Part shown: one piece after another, positions 18,422 through 27,260 of the stretch
Position numbering within the stretch: position 1 is the first letter of the stretch
Layout: each line of letters begins with the position of its first letter
Assembly (NCBI RefSeq): GCF_026008515.1
Contig: NZ_BQYM01000008.1
Coordinates: 1-64,000, forward strand
Direction: 5' to 3'
Origin: Hoyosella levis
Lineage (GTDB): Bacteria; Actinomycetota; Actinomycetes; Mycobacteriales; Mycobacteriaceae
Length of the DNA stretch: 64,000 nt
Notes under the pieces: generated by a model
Databases searched by the model: none
What the model was told of the DNA's origin: nothing
Seen by the model: the letters and a program-made list of their open reading frames with translations, nothing else
Made by a program: the position numbers and the translations under genes

Positions 18422-20050
18422 TCAGCGCGCGCGGGCGGCCTCGCGCAGCGCGTCCCAGGTGGTGATCTTGCTTCGAGGGCGCCCGGTCCCCCGCCCTCCA
18501 GTCTTCTCGACGTTGTCGATGGCCCGCCAGCCCGCCAGCCCGATCGCTCCGGGGCGACGTTCCGCGAGCATTTGGTGGAGCTGCTCCCGCCCACCGATCG
18601 GTCTGTCGAGGGCCCCGGAATTCGCATCGTCGACGATCGACCCCATGGTGTCGATGGCGTCGGCGCGGTTGTACCCGAGCGGCCCGCGGGGTCCACGCTT
18701 CGCCCAGCCCACCACGTAGGTGCCGCTCATCGTGGCCACGCGGCCATGCTCGTGCGCGGCGGTCCCCGTGCTGTCATCGACGGGCAGGCCCGGCGGCGGG
18801 CCCGGCTGGTAGCCGACGGCGCGCAGCACCAGGGAAGCGTCGATGATCCGGTCGCGCGGGGACTCGCCGGGCCGGTGCTCGCGGACCTCGATGCCGGTCA
18901 CGTGGTCGTCGCCGAGGATCCGCAGCGGCGTGGTGCGGTACTGGAAACGAATGGTGCGATCTCCCGGCGATGTAGCGCGCTGCGCATGCTGGCGGGCGAC
19001 GGCGAGCTTCTGCGCCACCTCCGGCTCGGCCTCGCGCCGCAGCCACTCGCTGGTTGCCCCATCGACCTCGGTGTCCGCCGGATCGATGACCACTGATGCC
19101 CCGGGGATGTTGCCCATGCCCACTAGCTCGGGCAGCGTGAACGTGGAATCGAGCAGGCCACGGCGCCCCAGCACCAGGACCTCCCGGATGCCGCTGCCCT
19201 GCAGCGCCTCGAGCGCAGGATCGGCGATATCGGTGCCAGCAAGCGCTTCGGGGCTGATCGCGAGGATGCGGGCGACATCGAGAGCGACGTTCCCGGTGCC
19301 AATGACGACTGCGGTGTCCCCCTCCAGCCGGTATTGGTCGCTCGCGTGGTCGGGGTGGCCGTTGTACCAGGCCACGAAGTCGGTGGCGGCCACGCTGCCC
19401 GGAAGTTGCTCCCCCGCGATGCCTAGCTGCCGGGGCGAGCCCGCGCCCACCGCGTACACCACGGCGTGATGATGATCGAGCAGGTGCTGGTGCGCCAGAT
19501 GGGTACCGACCTCCACATCGAGGTGCAGGCCCAGCGCGGGCTTGCCGAGCAGGGGCGCGAACATCTCCACGACCTGCTGCGTATCAGCATGGTCGGGCGC
19601 GATGCCTGCCCGCATCAGCCCGAATGGGGTGGGCAACCGGTCGAACAGCTCCACCTCCACCCCGCCGAGGCCGAGCAACTGCTCGGCCAGGTACAGCCCG
19701 GCCGGCCCCGTGCCGACGATCGCGACGCGCAACGGCCCCGGGGCGAATCGCAGCGCAGGCGGGCGCTCCGGCCTCGTTGGCTCCGCCCCATAGGGATGCC
19801 GGTCGAAATAGGCGGCATTGATGTCGATGAACGGCTCCTGCTCCACCGGCAGCGAATCCTCCGGGAAGATCGCCGACACGGGGCACTCATCCACGCACGC
19901 GCCGCAATCAATGCACGCATCCGGCTCGATATACAGCATCTCGGCCGTGGCGAACAGCGGATCCGTCAGCGCGGGATGGATGCAATCGACCGGGCACGCC
20001 GGCACGCACGAGGCATCATTGCAGCAGGATCGTGTAATGACATAGGCCAT
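18422..20050 (-). CDS. fprB: Ferredoxin/ferredoxin-NADP+ reductase fusion (FprB)
   Basis: 542 residues. Residues 1-80 are a bacterial 7Fe-type ferredoxin (CCNDASCVPACPVDCIHP and CIDCGACVDECP); the rest is an adrenodoxin-reductase-like module with the FAD motif VGTGPAGLYLAE and the NADP motif VIGTGNVALDVARI. It matches M. tuberculosis FprB (Rv0886), which passes electrons from NADPH to ferredoxin partners such as P450s. The ATG at 20050 (MAYVITRSCCND) is the family start; a longer frame to 20182 overlaps the menB promoter. It is not near the men genes in M. tuberculosis. Confidence 0.92.
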   Translation of the reverse strand: MAYVITRSCCNDASCVPACPVDCIHPALTDPLFATAEMLYIEPDACIDCGACVDECPVSAIFPEDSLPVEQEPFIDINAAYFDRHPYGAEPTRPERPPALRFAPGPLRVAIVGTGPAGLYLAEQLLGLGGVEVELFDRLPTPFGLMRAGIAPDHADTQQVVEMFAPLLGKPALGLHLDVEVGTHLAHQHLLDHHHAVVYAVGAGSPRQLGIAGEQLPGSVAATDFVAWYNGHPDHASDQYRLEGDTAVVIGTGNVALDVARILAISPEALAGTDIADPALEALQGSGIREVLVLGRRGLLDSTFTLPELVGMGNIPGASVVIDPADTEVDGATSEWLRREAEPEVAQKLAVARQHAQRATSPGDRTIRFQYRTTPLRILGDDHVTGIEVREHRPGESPRDRIIDASLVLRAVGYQPGPPPGLPVDDSTGTAAHEHGRVATMSGTYVVGWAKRGPRGPLGYNRADAIDTMGSIVDDANSGALDRPIGGREQLHQMLAERRPGAIGLAGWRAIDNVEKTGGRGTGRPRSKITTWDALREAARAR

Positions 20051-20107
20051 CGGACCAGTCCTCGCCGTCGCCGGGGGCACTCCCACCCCAGTATGCATCC
20101 CACCGCC

Positions 20108-20113
20108 TATGCT
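20108..20113 (+). promoter_or_regulatory. -10 box of menB (leaderless)
   Basis: TATGCT ends 7 nt before the GTG at 20121. The nearby ATG at 20109 lies inside this box and is therefore unlikely to be the start. Confidence 0.5.
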
Positions 20114-20120
20114 CGGGACC

Positions 20121-21026
20121 GTGACGTTCAACGAAGAGCTGTGGGAGCCCGTACCCGGATTCGACGACCTGACCGACATCACCTACCACCGGCACGTCCG
20201 CGATGGTGCCCGGCAGGGCGTGGTGCGCGTCGCCTTCGACCGCCCCGAAGTACGCAACGCGTTCCGCCCGCACACCGTCGACGAGCTGTACCGCGTCCTC
20301 GACCACGCCCGCATGTCCGGGGACGTTGGCGTGGTCCTGCTCACCGGGAACGGCCCCAGCACTAAGGACGGCGGCTGGGCCTTCTGCTCCGGCGGCGACC
20401 AGCGCATCCGCGGCCGCACCGGCTACCAGTACGCCAGCGGCGACACCTCCGATACTGTCGACAAGGCCCGCGCGGGACGGCTCCACATCCTCGAGGTGCA
20501 ACGCCTCATCCGCTTCATGCCCAAGGTCGTGATCTGCCTCGTCAACGGCTGGGCAGCGGGCGGCGGCCACAGCCTCCACGTCGTCTGCGACCTGACCCTC
20601 GCCAGCCGCGAGCATGCCCGGTTCAAGCAGACCGACGCCGACGTCGGCAGCTTCGACGCCGGATACGGCTCCGCCTACCTCGCCCGCCAGACCGGCCAGA
20701 AGAACGCCCGCGAGATCTTCTTCCTCGGCCGCGCCTACACCGCCGACGAAATGCACCGCATGGGCGCTGTCAACGCCGTCATCGACCACGATCAGCTCGA
20801 GGACACCGCCCTCGAATGGGCCGGCGAGATCCTCGGCAAGTCCCCCACCGCCATCCGCATGCTCAAGTTCGCGTTCAACGCCGTCGACGACGGCCTGGTC
20901 GGCCAGCAGATCTTCGCCGGCGAGACCACCCGCCTCGGCTACATGACCGACGAGGCAGTCGAGGGGCGCGACTCCTTCCTGGAGAAGCGGGCGCCCGACT
21001 GGTCCCCGTTCCCCTGGTACTACTGA
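20121..21026 (+). CDS. menB: 1,4-Dihydroxy-2-naphthoyl-CoA synthase
   Basis: 301 residues of the crotonase family, nearly colinear with M. tuberculosis MenB: DDLTDITYHRHV, RPEVRNAFRPHTVDELYRVLDHAR, GWAFCSGGDQRIRG, VICLVNGWAAGGGHSLHVVCDLTLAS, and the closing PDWSPFPWYY. It cyclises o-succinylbenzoyl-CoA. The acyl-CoA oxyanion hole and the TDADVGSFDAGYGSAYLAR segment are intact. Divergent from fprB with a 70-bp gap. Confidence 0.96.
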   Translation: MTFNEELWEPVPGFDDLTDITYHRHVRDGARQGVVRVAFDRPEVRNAFRPHTVDELYRVLDHARMSGDVGVVLLTGNGPSTKDGGWAFCSGGDQRIRGRTGYQYASGDTSDTVDKARAGRLHILEVQRLIRFMPKVVICLVNGWAAGGGHSLHVVCDLTLASREHARFKQTDADVGSFDAGYGSAYLARQTGQKNAREIFFLGRAYTADEMHRMGAVNAVIDHDQLEDTALEWAGEILGKSPTAIRMLKFAFNAVDDGLVGQQIFAGETTRLGYMTDEAVEGRDSFLEKRAPDWSPFPWYY

Positions 21027-21073
21027 CGCCCTAGCTGACCCCGATTTCCCGCGAGCACGAGGAGGCTGGCCCC

Positions 21074-21475
21074 ATGGACATCCTGAGCAGCCGCATCATC
21101 CTGCGACCCCGCGACCCTGCCGCCACGCTGCGGTTCTACCGGGACGTCCTGGGGCTAGCCACCTACCGCGAGTATCCCGGCGGCACCGTCCTCTTCGCTG
21201 GGCAAAGCCTCATCGAGGTTGCTGCGCACGGCCACGACCCCAGCGCCGGAACGTTTGGCGGAGCACTCTGGCTCCAGGTGCGCTCGCTAGCCGACACCAC
21301 CCGGCAGCTCAAGGAGCGCGGCGCGGAGATCACCCGCGAAGCCCGCACCGAGCCGTGGGGCCTCATCGAGATGTGGACCACCGACCCTGACGGCACTCCC
21401 ATCGTGCTCGTCGAGATCCCCGACGACCATCCACTGCGCCGCGACCAACGGCCACCCGCGAGCCCCGCCACCTGA
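21074..21475 (+). CDS. VOC/glyoxalase superfamily protein
   Basis: 133 residues, one complete VOC module: SSRIILRPRDPAATLRFYRDVLGL at the start, DPDGTPIVLVEI at the end. The superfamily includes glyoxalase I, dioxygenases and resistance proteins; the reaction here is not assignable. An AGGAGG site precedes the ATG at 21074. It follows menB by 47 nt and may be in its transcript. Confidence 0.8.
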   Translation: MDILSSRIILRPRDPAATLRFYRDVLGLATYREYPGGTVLFAGQSLIEVAAHGHDPSAGTFGGALWLQVRSLADTTRQLKERGAEITREARTEPWGLIEMWTTDPDGTPIVLVEIPDDHPLRRDQRPPASPAT

Positions 21476-21492
21476 GGCGCCATACTTAAGCC

Positions 21493-22281
21493 ATGAGCGG
21501 TCCGCGACTCTTCGGCGAATGGCTGCCGAAGCGAGAGATGGAGCGACTGCTCGCGCTCGGCAAGTCACTGCGCCCACCTGTGCCCACCACCCCCGGGCAG
21601 CTCCTCGAGCTCATCCTGCGCATCGCCACGGACCGACTCGTTGGCAGACGGCTCACCCTCCGCACGGGAAACATCGACGTCTCCTTCACCCCCGTCGAGA
21701 TCAGCAGCAACCTCCGCACCCTCGACCTCGCCACCGGCGCGCTCAGCGAGCTCCGCGTCACCGCCAACCACGTCCGCTGGCAATCCACAACCCTCCACCA
21801 GGTGCAGGTCGCTTGCCGCGACGTCAGGCTCCGCTCGCTGCCCGCCCCCTACCTCGTCGCCGGGCGCGTGGACCTTCGCATCACCGTCACCAGCACCGAG
21901 GTCCACCACTGGGTCAAGCAGGTCGCCCCCGACATCGACGTCGCCATCACCGACCGCGGCCGCATCCACGCCAGATGGGCCCGCCGCCCCCTGCTCGGCC
22001 ACATCGAGCTCCGCGCCACCGCCGGCGAATCAGTCATCTACCTTGACCCCGTCGGCATCCACCTCTGGCAACGCAGCCTGCCCATCGCGCACCGCATCCG
22101 GCCCTTCGCTGTCACCGTCCCCGACCTGCCCCACGGCCTCCAGCTCACCAGCATCGAGACCGGCCCGGGCGAACTCATCATCCACGGCGTCACCGATCGC
22201 GCCCGCGAGCGCCTCGCCATGATCTCGCTCACCGAGATGCTCGCCCTCATCACCCGGCTCGTGGACCAGATCACCGGGTAG
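21493..22281 (+). CDS. DUF2993 (LmeA-like) domain protein
   Basis: 262 residues. Repeated amphipathic strands such as RLTLRTGNIDVSFTPVEISSNLRTLDLATGALSELRVTANHVRW and DVAITDRGRIHARW resemble DUF2993 proteins, of which mycobacterial LmeA is a periplasmic factor in lipomannan elongation. No signal peptide or membrane helix is visible here, so this copy is probably cytoplasmic. It starts 17 nt after the VOC gene. A 41-bp palindrome follows its stop. Confidence 0.6.
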   Translation: MSGPRLFGEWLPKREMERLLALGKSLRPPVPTTPGQLLELILRIATDRLVGRRLTLRTGNIDVSFTPVEISSNLRTLDLATGALSELRVTANHVRWQSTTLHQVQVACRDVRLRSLPAPYLVAGRVDLRITVTSTEVHHWVKQVAPDIDVAITDRGRIHARWARRPLLGHIELRATAGESVIYLDPVGIHLWQRSLPIAHRIRPFAVTVPDLPHGLQLTSIETGPGELIIHGVTDRARERLAMISLTEMLALITRLVDQITG

Positions 22282-22314
22282 AGGCGGGCGCGCGGAGGCA
22301 TTGATGGCCCCGGC

Positions 22315-22355
22315 AGTGGAAACTTCTCCCGCCTCAACCGGGAAAAGTTTCCACT
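22315..22355 (+). repeat. 41-bp palindrome, copy A
   Basis: Arm AGTGGAAACTTCTCCCG and CGGGAAAAGTTTCCACT with loop CCTCAAC (one C-A mismatch in 17 pairs). Copy B at 23275-23315 is the same element in the opposite orientation. Confidence 0.9.
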
Positions 22356-22559
22356 CGCGGGGCGGGGCGCCCGGAACACAGGCAATCGTTTCACTGCCAC
22401 GGAACCCGGCAGGTGGAAGCATTCGGCCTCACGTACCTTCGTCAGAAGTAGCGGTGGCAACAAGATGGTCGCGCGGGGCTCGATCCATTGCGGTCAAGCG
22501 CCTACGTGTTCGGCGAGGCCATGAGAATGCACCGTATCCAGCTTCGAAAGGGAATGTAC

Positions 22560-23263
22560 ATGGACGATGCACAGGACAGCAGGCCTGCTGATACGGGCAA
22601 TGTCGGCGCGGAGGATACGGCGAGGAGAACGCCAGCAAGTCGCTTGCACTGCTCGACAAGGCCATTATTGCTGCCGATTCGCTCATGCTAAAGCGAGTCG
22701 AGCGCCTGCGGGCGAAGCACCCCGAGGCCAGTGCCGATCAGTTGGTGAAGAAGCTGGAGACCACATTCATGTCCGCGGTAACGGCCAGTGGTGCAGCCAC
22801 CGGCGGCGCTGCGGCAGTCCCTGGAGTCGGCACGGCCGCTGCACTGGCCATGACGGCCGGGGACACTAGCTGGTTCATGACGGCCTCAGCAGCACACGTC
22901 CTGGCGGTGCTTCGCGTGCATGGCATTGAGCTTGTCGACCTCGAGCATCAGAAGGCTGTCGTGCTCACCGTGCTGGCCGGCGGAAGCGGATCGGTCTTCG
23001 CTTCCAAAGCAGCGGGACGCACGGGCGCTCACTTGGGCAAGCTGCTCACCAACTCTGTACCGCTGACCACGATTCGTTCGATCAACCGCGTGCTTGGCTA
23101 CAACTTCGTCACCCGCTATGGCACACGCCAGGGAGTCCTTGTCATCGGTAGAGTCGCTCCTTTCGGGATCGGGGCAGCGATCGGCGCCGGTGGCAACCTG
23201 GTCTTCGCCAAGGGCGTGGTGAAATCCACCCGTTTCGCTGCTGAGACTGCTCGCAACCTCTAG
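22560..23263 (+). pseudogene. Glycine-rich hydrophobic protein (EcsC-like), apparently frameshifted
   Basis: An AGGGA site precedes an ATG at 22560 whose frame reads MDDAQDSRPADTGNVGAEDTA and ends at 22691. A second frame continues EENASKSLALLDKAIIAADSLMLKRVERLRAKHPEASADQL to the stop at 23263, but from its upstream stop (22589) it has no start before 22685 and no ribosome-binding site there. One extra base near 22618-22622 would join the two into one protein of about 234 residues, so a one-base deletion, a sequencing error or frameshifting is likely. The second part has several Gly/Ala-rich hydrophobic segments (SGAATGGAAAVPGVGTAAALAMTAGD) as in EcsC-like proteins. Function unknown. Confidence 0.55.
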
Positions 23264-23274
23264 CTCTTGCCACG

Positions 23275-23315
23275 AGTGGAAACTTTTCCCGGTTGAGACG
23301 GGAATAGTTTCCACT
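23275..23315 (-). repeat. 41-bp palindrome, copy B
   Basis: Arm AGTGGAAACTTTTCCCG with CGGGAATAGTTTCCACT, loop GTTGAGA, the reverse complement of copy A's loop with one change. It lies between the convergent EcsC-like and hypothetical genes, where it could also act as a terminator. Confidence 0.9.
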
Positions 23316-23341
23316 GGCGGCGCGGCCCAAAGCCGCTACCC

Positions 23342-24526
23342 CTACCGCCCACGCGGGTAGCGGGCGTGGAGGAGGCGGGCGCGGAGCACGGCGCAGGCGA
23401 AGATGACGGCGATGCTGTCGGGTTGCGCCTCGCCGGGGTGGAGGATGCCGAGAGCCTCGAGCTCGTGGCGGAGCTTGCCGAGGGTGCGGGAGGCGGCTCT
23501 CACGGATGCTTCGCTGATGCCGTCGTGCCAGCCTTCCTCGGTGAGCATCGCGTCGGCGAGGAAGTGCGCGTTCATGGTGGTGGTGCCGCGGGCGGTGCTG
23601 GCGAGCGAGATCATCAGTGCTTCGGCGATGACCGCTTCGGCCGTGTAGCGGGTACCGATCCAGTCGTGGACGAGGGTGTCGAGCACGTCGTCGATGGAGA
23701 GATGGCGGGCGCGCGCTCGCAGGGTTGTGCGCCCGTTGGCGCGGTGGACGAGCCCAAGGCGTTGCAGGACGAGGCGGAGCTGGCGCTCGGCGGCGGTCTC
23801 GACGCTCGACGTGTGGTGCTCGCCGTGCTCCTGCAGGTAGCGGTATGCGGTTCGGGCGGCATGGAGCGGGACGATCCGGGCTGCATGGATCACGCTGGCG
23901 AGCTCGTCATAGAGGGCGGCCCGGGTCGGCGACAGGGTGGACCACAGCTCGATGCGGCAGTCGAGCAGGTCGTCGAGGAGGGTGTGACCGTCGTGACCGG
24001 TGGCGAGGATGGAGTGGGTGATCGCTTCGCGGCTGCCCTGGCTCAGCCTGGGCCGCCCCGTGGTGACAACACCGTCGGTGATCGTGGCGACCTCGAGGGT
24101 GGCGGCGATGCGGTCGACGATGTCGAGCTCGCTGATGGTGCAGATGGGTTGCCAGGAGACGACGCGGGTGTCGGGGGGCGTGACTCCGGATGCGTGCATG
24201 TGCTCGCGAAAGATGGATTCCCATGTCTCGTCGGTCTCGATGGTGAGCAGGGCGCGGGTCTCGTCGCTGCGGGCGATGGCGGCATAGCGAGCGAGGCCGA
24301 GGCGATCGAGCAGGTCCGCGAGGGCCTGGCTACGGGCCCAGGCCCGCTCGACGCCGAGGTCGAGGCGCCGGATGGTTGCCCAGCAATACTGCTGCACGCT
24401 GGCCTGGATGGGGCCGCCGGGGGGCGAGAGCGCGACGAGCTCGTGCCATGCGGATTCGGCGTCCGCTGCGACGGCGGGGTCATCCGCATCGAGCGCGCTG
24501 ATGGCTGCCGCGACTGACTCGTCCAC
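23342..24526 (-). CDS. Hypothetical protein, family not recognised
   Basis: 394 residues, largely alpha-helical, without signal peptide or transmembrane segment. Segments such as ASVQQYCWATIRRLDLGVERAW, DIVDRIAATLEVATITDGVVTTGRP and a helix-rich C-terminal half (STARGTTTMNAHFLADAML) suggest a soluble helical protein; I find no catalytic signature. The GTG at 24526 has TACATT 6 nt upstream. It is divergent from menE. Base composition and codon use look like the neighbouring genes, so it is probably a real gene. Confidence 0.65.
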   Translation of the reverse strand: MDESVAAAISALDADDPAVAADAESAWHELVALSPPGGPIQASVQQYCWATIRRLDLGVERAWARSQALADLLDRLGLARYAAIARSDETRALLTIETDETWESIFREHMHASGVTPPDTRVVSWQPICTISELDIVDRIAATLEVATITDGVVTTGRPRLSQGSREAITHSILATGHDGHTLLDDLLDCRIELWSTLSPTRAALYDELASVIHAARIVPLHAARTAYRYLQEHGEHHTSSVETAAERQLRLVLQRLGLVHRANGRTTLRARARHLSIDDVLDTLVHDWIGTRYTAEAVIAEALMISLASTARGTTTMNAHFLADAMLTEEGWHDGISEASVRAASRTLGKLRHELEALGILHPGEAQPDSIAVIFACAVLRARLLHARYPRGR

Positions 24527-24532
24527 ATACCC

Positions 24533-24538
24533 AATGTA
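24533..24538 (-). promoter_or_regulatory. -10 box of hypothetical gene (leaderless)
   Basis: TACATT on the minus strand, 6 nt before the GTG at 24526. Confidence 0.4.
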
Positions 24539-24606
24539 TCGCTGCTAGCACCCGCTGTCCCGCCCCAGCAAATGCCAGCGCTGGCGAGGGTGGCAGCATC
24601 AAGCGC

Positions 24607-25782
24607 ATGACCGTTCCCGTTCCCCTGCCGATACCCACTGGCGCCGGGGCAGCGGAGGTCCTTGATGATCTCGCTGCGGCGCTCGCGGGCCGCGAGACAT
24701 GGCTCCCGGTGCCCGAGGGCGACGAGCGGGAATCGTTGCGGCTGCGGGACGCGATGGCCGGGCACGTGCTTCCCACGGATCGGCAGACCGCGATCGTCGT
24801 CGCCACCTCCGGCACCACGGGCCTCCCGAAGGGCGCAATGCTCTCCTCCAGCGCGTTGCACGCCAGTATTGCGAGCACTCATGCCAGGCTCGGCGGGCCC
24901 GGCCGCTGGCTGCTGGCCTTGCCGCCGCATCATGTGGCGGGGCTGCAGGTGCTACTGCGGAGCCTAGTCGCGGGGACCACGCCGACCGTGCTCGATGTGG
25001 CGGGCGGGTTCTCTGCCGAGGCCTTCGCCGAAGCCACGGAACGGATGCTGGCTGGCCCAGGACCGTGCTACACCTCGCTGGTACCAGGGCAGGTGCGGAA
25101 GATCCTCGATGACCCCCGTGCCCGCGCCGCTCTCGCGGGGCTCGACGCCGTCCTCGTTGGTGGCGCAGCACTTCCGACGCAGGTTCGCGACGCGGCACGG
25201 ACAGCGGGCGCGCGCCTCGTGCGGACCTACGGCATGAGCGAGACCTGCGGCGGGTGCGTCTACGACGGTGTGCCCCTCGATGGCGTGAAGGTCCGCCTCG
25301 ACGATGGCCGGATCATGCTCGGTGGGGCCACGCTCGCGCACGGCTATCTCAACGCGCCCGGCCATCCCGCGTTCGCCGAGCCTGGCTGGTTCCGCACCGA
25401 CGATGCCGGCGAGCTCGACGGCAGCACGCTCGTGGTGACCGGTCGGCTCGATGAGGCGATCACCAGTGGTGGTCTCACCGTGGTGCCGCAAGTGGTCGAG
25501 CGGGCCCTCGGCACTCATCCCGCGATCGCCGAGTGCGCGGTGGTGGGCCTCGACGATGATCGGCTCGGCCAGCGCATCGCCGTGGCGATCCTCGTTTGCC
25601 CCGGCCAGCCGGCTCCCACGCTCGAAGCAGTGCGCGAGCATGTAACAGGGCAGCTCGGGCCGCGCGCTGCTCCCCGAGAGCTCCACATCGTCACCGCCCT
25701 CCCCCACCGTGGCCCCGGCAAGATCGACCGGCGCGCGCTGCGCGAGCAGCTTGCTGGTAAGGGCCAGCCGCAAACGCGATAG
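24607..25782 (+). CDS. menE: o-Succinylbenzoate-CoA ligase
   Basis: 391 residues, ANL adenylating family. The phosphate-binding loop ATSGTTGLPKGAML, the VRTYGMSETCGG motif, GWFRTDDAG and the hinge VTGRLDEAITSGG are present, with the C-terminal catalytic lysine in GPGKIDRRAL. MenE activates o-succinylbenzoate for MenB. The last codons and stop (CAA ACG CGA TAG) lie inside the dispersed palindromic element at 25767-25841, so the element sets the C-terminus. menA follows after 173 nt. Confidence 0.93.
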   Translation: MTVPVPLPIPTGAGAAEVLDDLAAALAGRETWLPVPEGDERESLRLRDAMAGHVLPTDRQTAIVVATSGTTGLPKGAMLSSSALHASIASTHARLGGPGRWLLALPPHHVAGLQVLLRSLVAGTTPTVLDVAGGFSAEAFAEATERMLAGPGPCYTSLVPGQVRKILDDPRARAALAGLDAVLVGGAALPTQVRDAARTAGARLVRTYGMSETCGGCVYDGVPLDGVKVRLDDGRIMLGGATLAHGYLNAPGHPAFAEPGWFRTDDAGELDGSTLVVTGRLDEAITSGGLTVVPQVVERALGTHPAIAECAVVGLDDDRLGQRIAVAILVCPGQPAPTLEAVREHVTGQLGPRAAPRELHIVTALPHRGPGKIDRRALREQLAGKGQPQTR

Positions 25783-25841
25783 AAACCGCGGAAAACCCAG
25801 GTCCGCTTCTATCGCGTTTGACGGTTTCCCGTGCTTTTGCC
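25767..25841 (-). repeat. Dispersed palindromic element, copy 2
   Basis: Arms CAAACGCGATAGAA (25771-25784) and TTCTATCGCGTTTG (25807-25820), then the tag ending GTGCTTTTGCC. Reference orientation on the minus strand. It overlaps the 3' end of menE by 16 bp and precedes menA. Confidence 0.9.
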
Positions 25842-25955
25842 GCCGGGCATCCCGAGGGCAACCGCTGCGCAACCCCCCAGGCGCCCTCCACCCACCGCCG
25901 CCTGACCCGCGCGTCCAACCTGCGGCCGACCGGCCAATGCTGATTAGATCAAGGC

Positions 25956-26825
25956 ATGGCATCGGTAGCTGAATGGATCGAGGGGGCGCGCCCGCGCACG
26001 CTCCCGACCGCCCTCGCCCCCGTGATCGCAGGTACCGGCGTCGCCGGGGCCGCGGGCGGCATCGTGTGGTGGAAGGCCCTGCTAGCACTGGTCGTCGCGG
26101 TCGCGCTGGTGCTCGGGGTCAACTTCGCCAACGACTACTCCGATGGGATCCGCGGCACCGACGATGATCGGGTGGGCCCCATGCGCCTGGTCGGTTCCGG
26201 CGCCGCCGACGCAGCCCTCGTCAAGAAGGTGGCGTTCAGCTGCTTCGGGGTGGCGATGCTGGCAGGCCTCGTGCTCGCGGCCACCACTGCCTGGTGGATC
26301 GTGCTCGTGGGGCTGCTGTGCATCGCGGGAGCATGGTTCTACACCGGCGGCTCCCGCCCCTACGGCTACCTCGGCTTTGGCGAGATAGCGGTATTCGTGT
26401 TCTTCGGGCTCGTCGCGGTGCTCGGCACCGAGTTCGTGCAGACCGGCTCGGTGACGCTCGCGGGGCTGTGGTGCGCGATCGGGATCGGCTCGCTGACCAC
26501 CGCGGTGCTCGTGGCGAACAACCTGCGCGACATCCCCACCGATGAGGTCGCGGGCAAGGTTACGCTCGCGGTTCGCCTCGGCGATCGCCGCACCCGGCAG
26601 TTGTACCTGGCGCTCGTGCTCGTGCCATTCCTGATGTGCCTACCGCTCGCGCTGCAGCATCCCGCCGCGCTCCTCGGCCTGGTGGCCCTCCCCATGGCCC
26701 TGCGCGCATACATCCCCGTGCGCTCCGGGGACACCGGTCTGGCGCTGATCGGGACGTTGCGCGACACTGGCCTGGCGTTGCTCGGCTGGGCGATCCTCGT
26801 CACCGTTGGGCTCAACGCCGGGTGA
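25956..26825 (+). CDS. menA: 1,4-Dihydroxy-2-naphthoate polyprenyltransferase
   Basis: 289 residues, UbiA family. [22 protein letters not shown] begins the protein; the first Asp-rich motif is [16 protein letters not shown] and the second is [14 protein letters not shown]; about eight transmembrane helices follow the family pattern. MenA attaches the polyprenyl chain made by the GrcC-type synthase to DHNA, forming demethylmenaquinone, the substrate of MenG. ATG at 25956. It is followed 35 nt later by a small membrane protein gene. Confidence 0.95.
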   Translation: MASVAEWIEGARPRTLPTALAPVIAGTGVAGAAGGIVWWKALLALVVAVALVLGVNFANDYSDGIRGTDDDRVGPMRLVGSGAADAALVKKVAFSCFGVAMLAGLVLAATTAWWIVLVGLLCIAGAWFYTGGSRPYGYLGFGEIAVFVFFGLVAVLGTEFVQTGSVTLAGLWCAIGIGSLTTAVLVANNLRDIPTDEVAGKVTLAVRLGDRRTRQLYLALVLVPFLMCLPLALQHPAALLGLVALPMALRAYIPVRSGDTGLALIGTLRDTGLALLGWAILVTVGLNAG

Positions 26826-26860
26826 GTACCAGTCCGCAACTGTCGAAAGGGAATCCTTCC

Positions 26861-27214
26861 ATGCTGCTCACCGCCGCTGTCGGCGCGCTGCTCCTGCTCC
26901 TGCTGGTCACCGAGTTCATCGCCGTCGTCGCGGTCGGCGCGTACGCCTTCTCGCTCGGAGGCTCCGATGCGACGGGCGCGGCACTCGCGATCGCTGCCGT
27001 GCTCCTGATCGCGGTGCTGTGGTGGGCATATGCCTCGCCCCGATCTCACTACGATTTCCCGCCCGGGCGGATCCTCGTCAAGCTCGCCGTACTAGCAGCG
27101 GCCACCTACTCCATCTGGATGCTGTGGGGAGCAACCCTTGGCATCGCCTTCGCGGCGGCGTGGATCGTGGTGCACCTGCTCGCGGAGTCACCGATCCTTC
27201 CTGCCAGCGAATAG
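26861..27214 (+). CDS. DUF2568-like small membrane protein
   Basis: 117 residues with four predicted transmembrane helices (about 4-30, 37-60, 70-87, 90-108) and the WWAYASPRSHYDFPPGRILVKLAV segment seen in DUF2568/YrdB-like proteins. Function unknown. The ATG at 26861 has an AAAGGGA site. It is probably co-transcribed with menA and ends at a strong bidirectional terminator. Confidence 0.75.
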   Translation: MLLTAAVGALLLLLLVTEFIAVVAVGAYAFSLGGSDATGAALAIAAVLLIAVLWWAYASPRSHYDFPPGRILVKLAVLAAATYSIWMLWGATLGIAFAAAWIVVHLLAESPILPASE

Positions 27215-27216
27215 CA

Positions 27217-27244
27217 ACGCCCGGGCTTGTTTCAGCCCGGGCGT
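27217..27244. terminator. Bidirectional terminator
   Basis: Perfect 11-bp stem ACGCCCGGGCT (27217-27227) with 27234-27244, loop TGTTTC, between convergent genes. Confidence 0.85.
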
Positions 27245-27260
27245 GCTTAGTCGGACGTGC

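Noticed and set aside
22301-22691. A gene starting upstream of 22560 in the palindrome region
   Set aside because: Candidate frames lack ribosome-binding sites and run through palindrome copy A.
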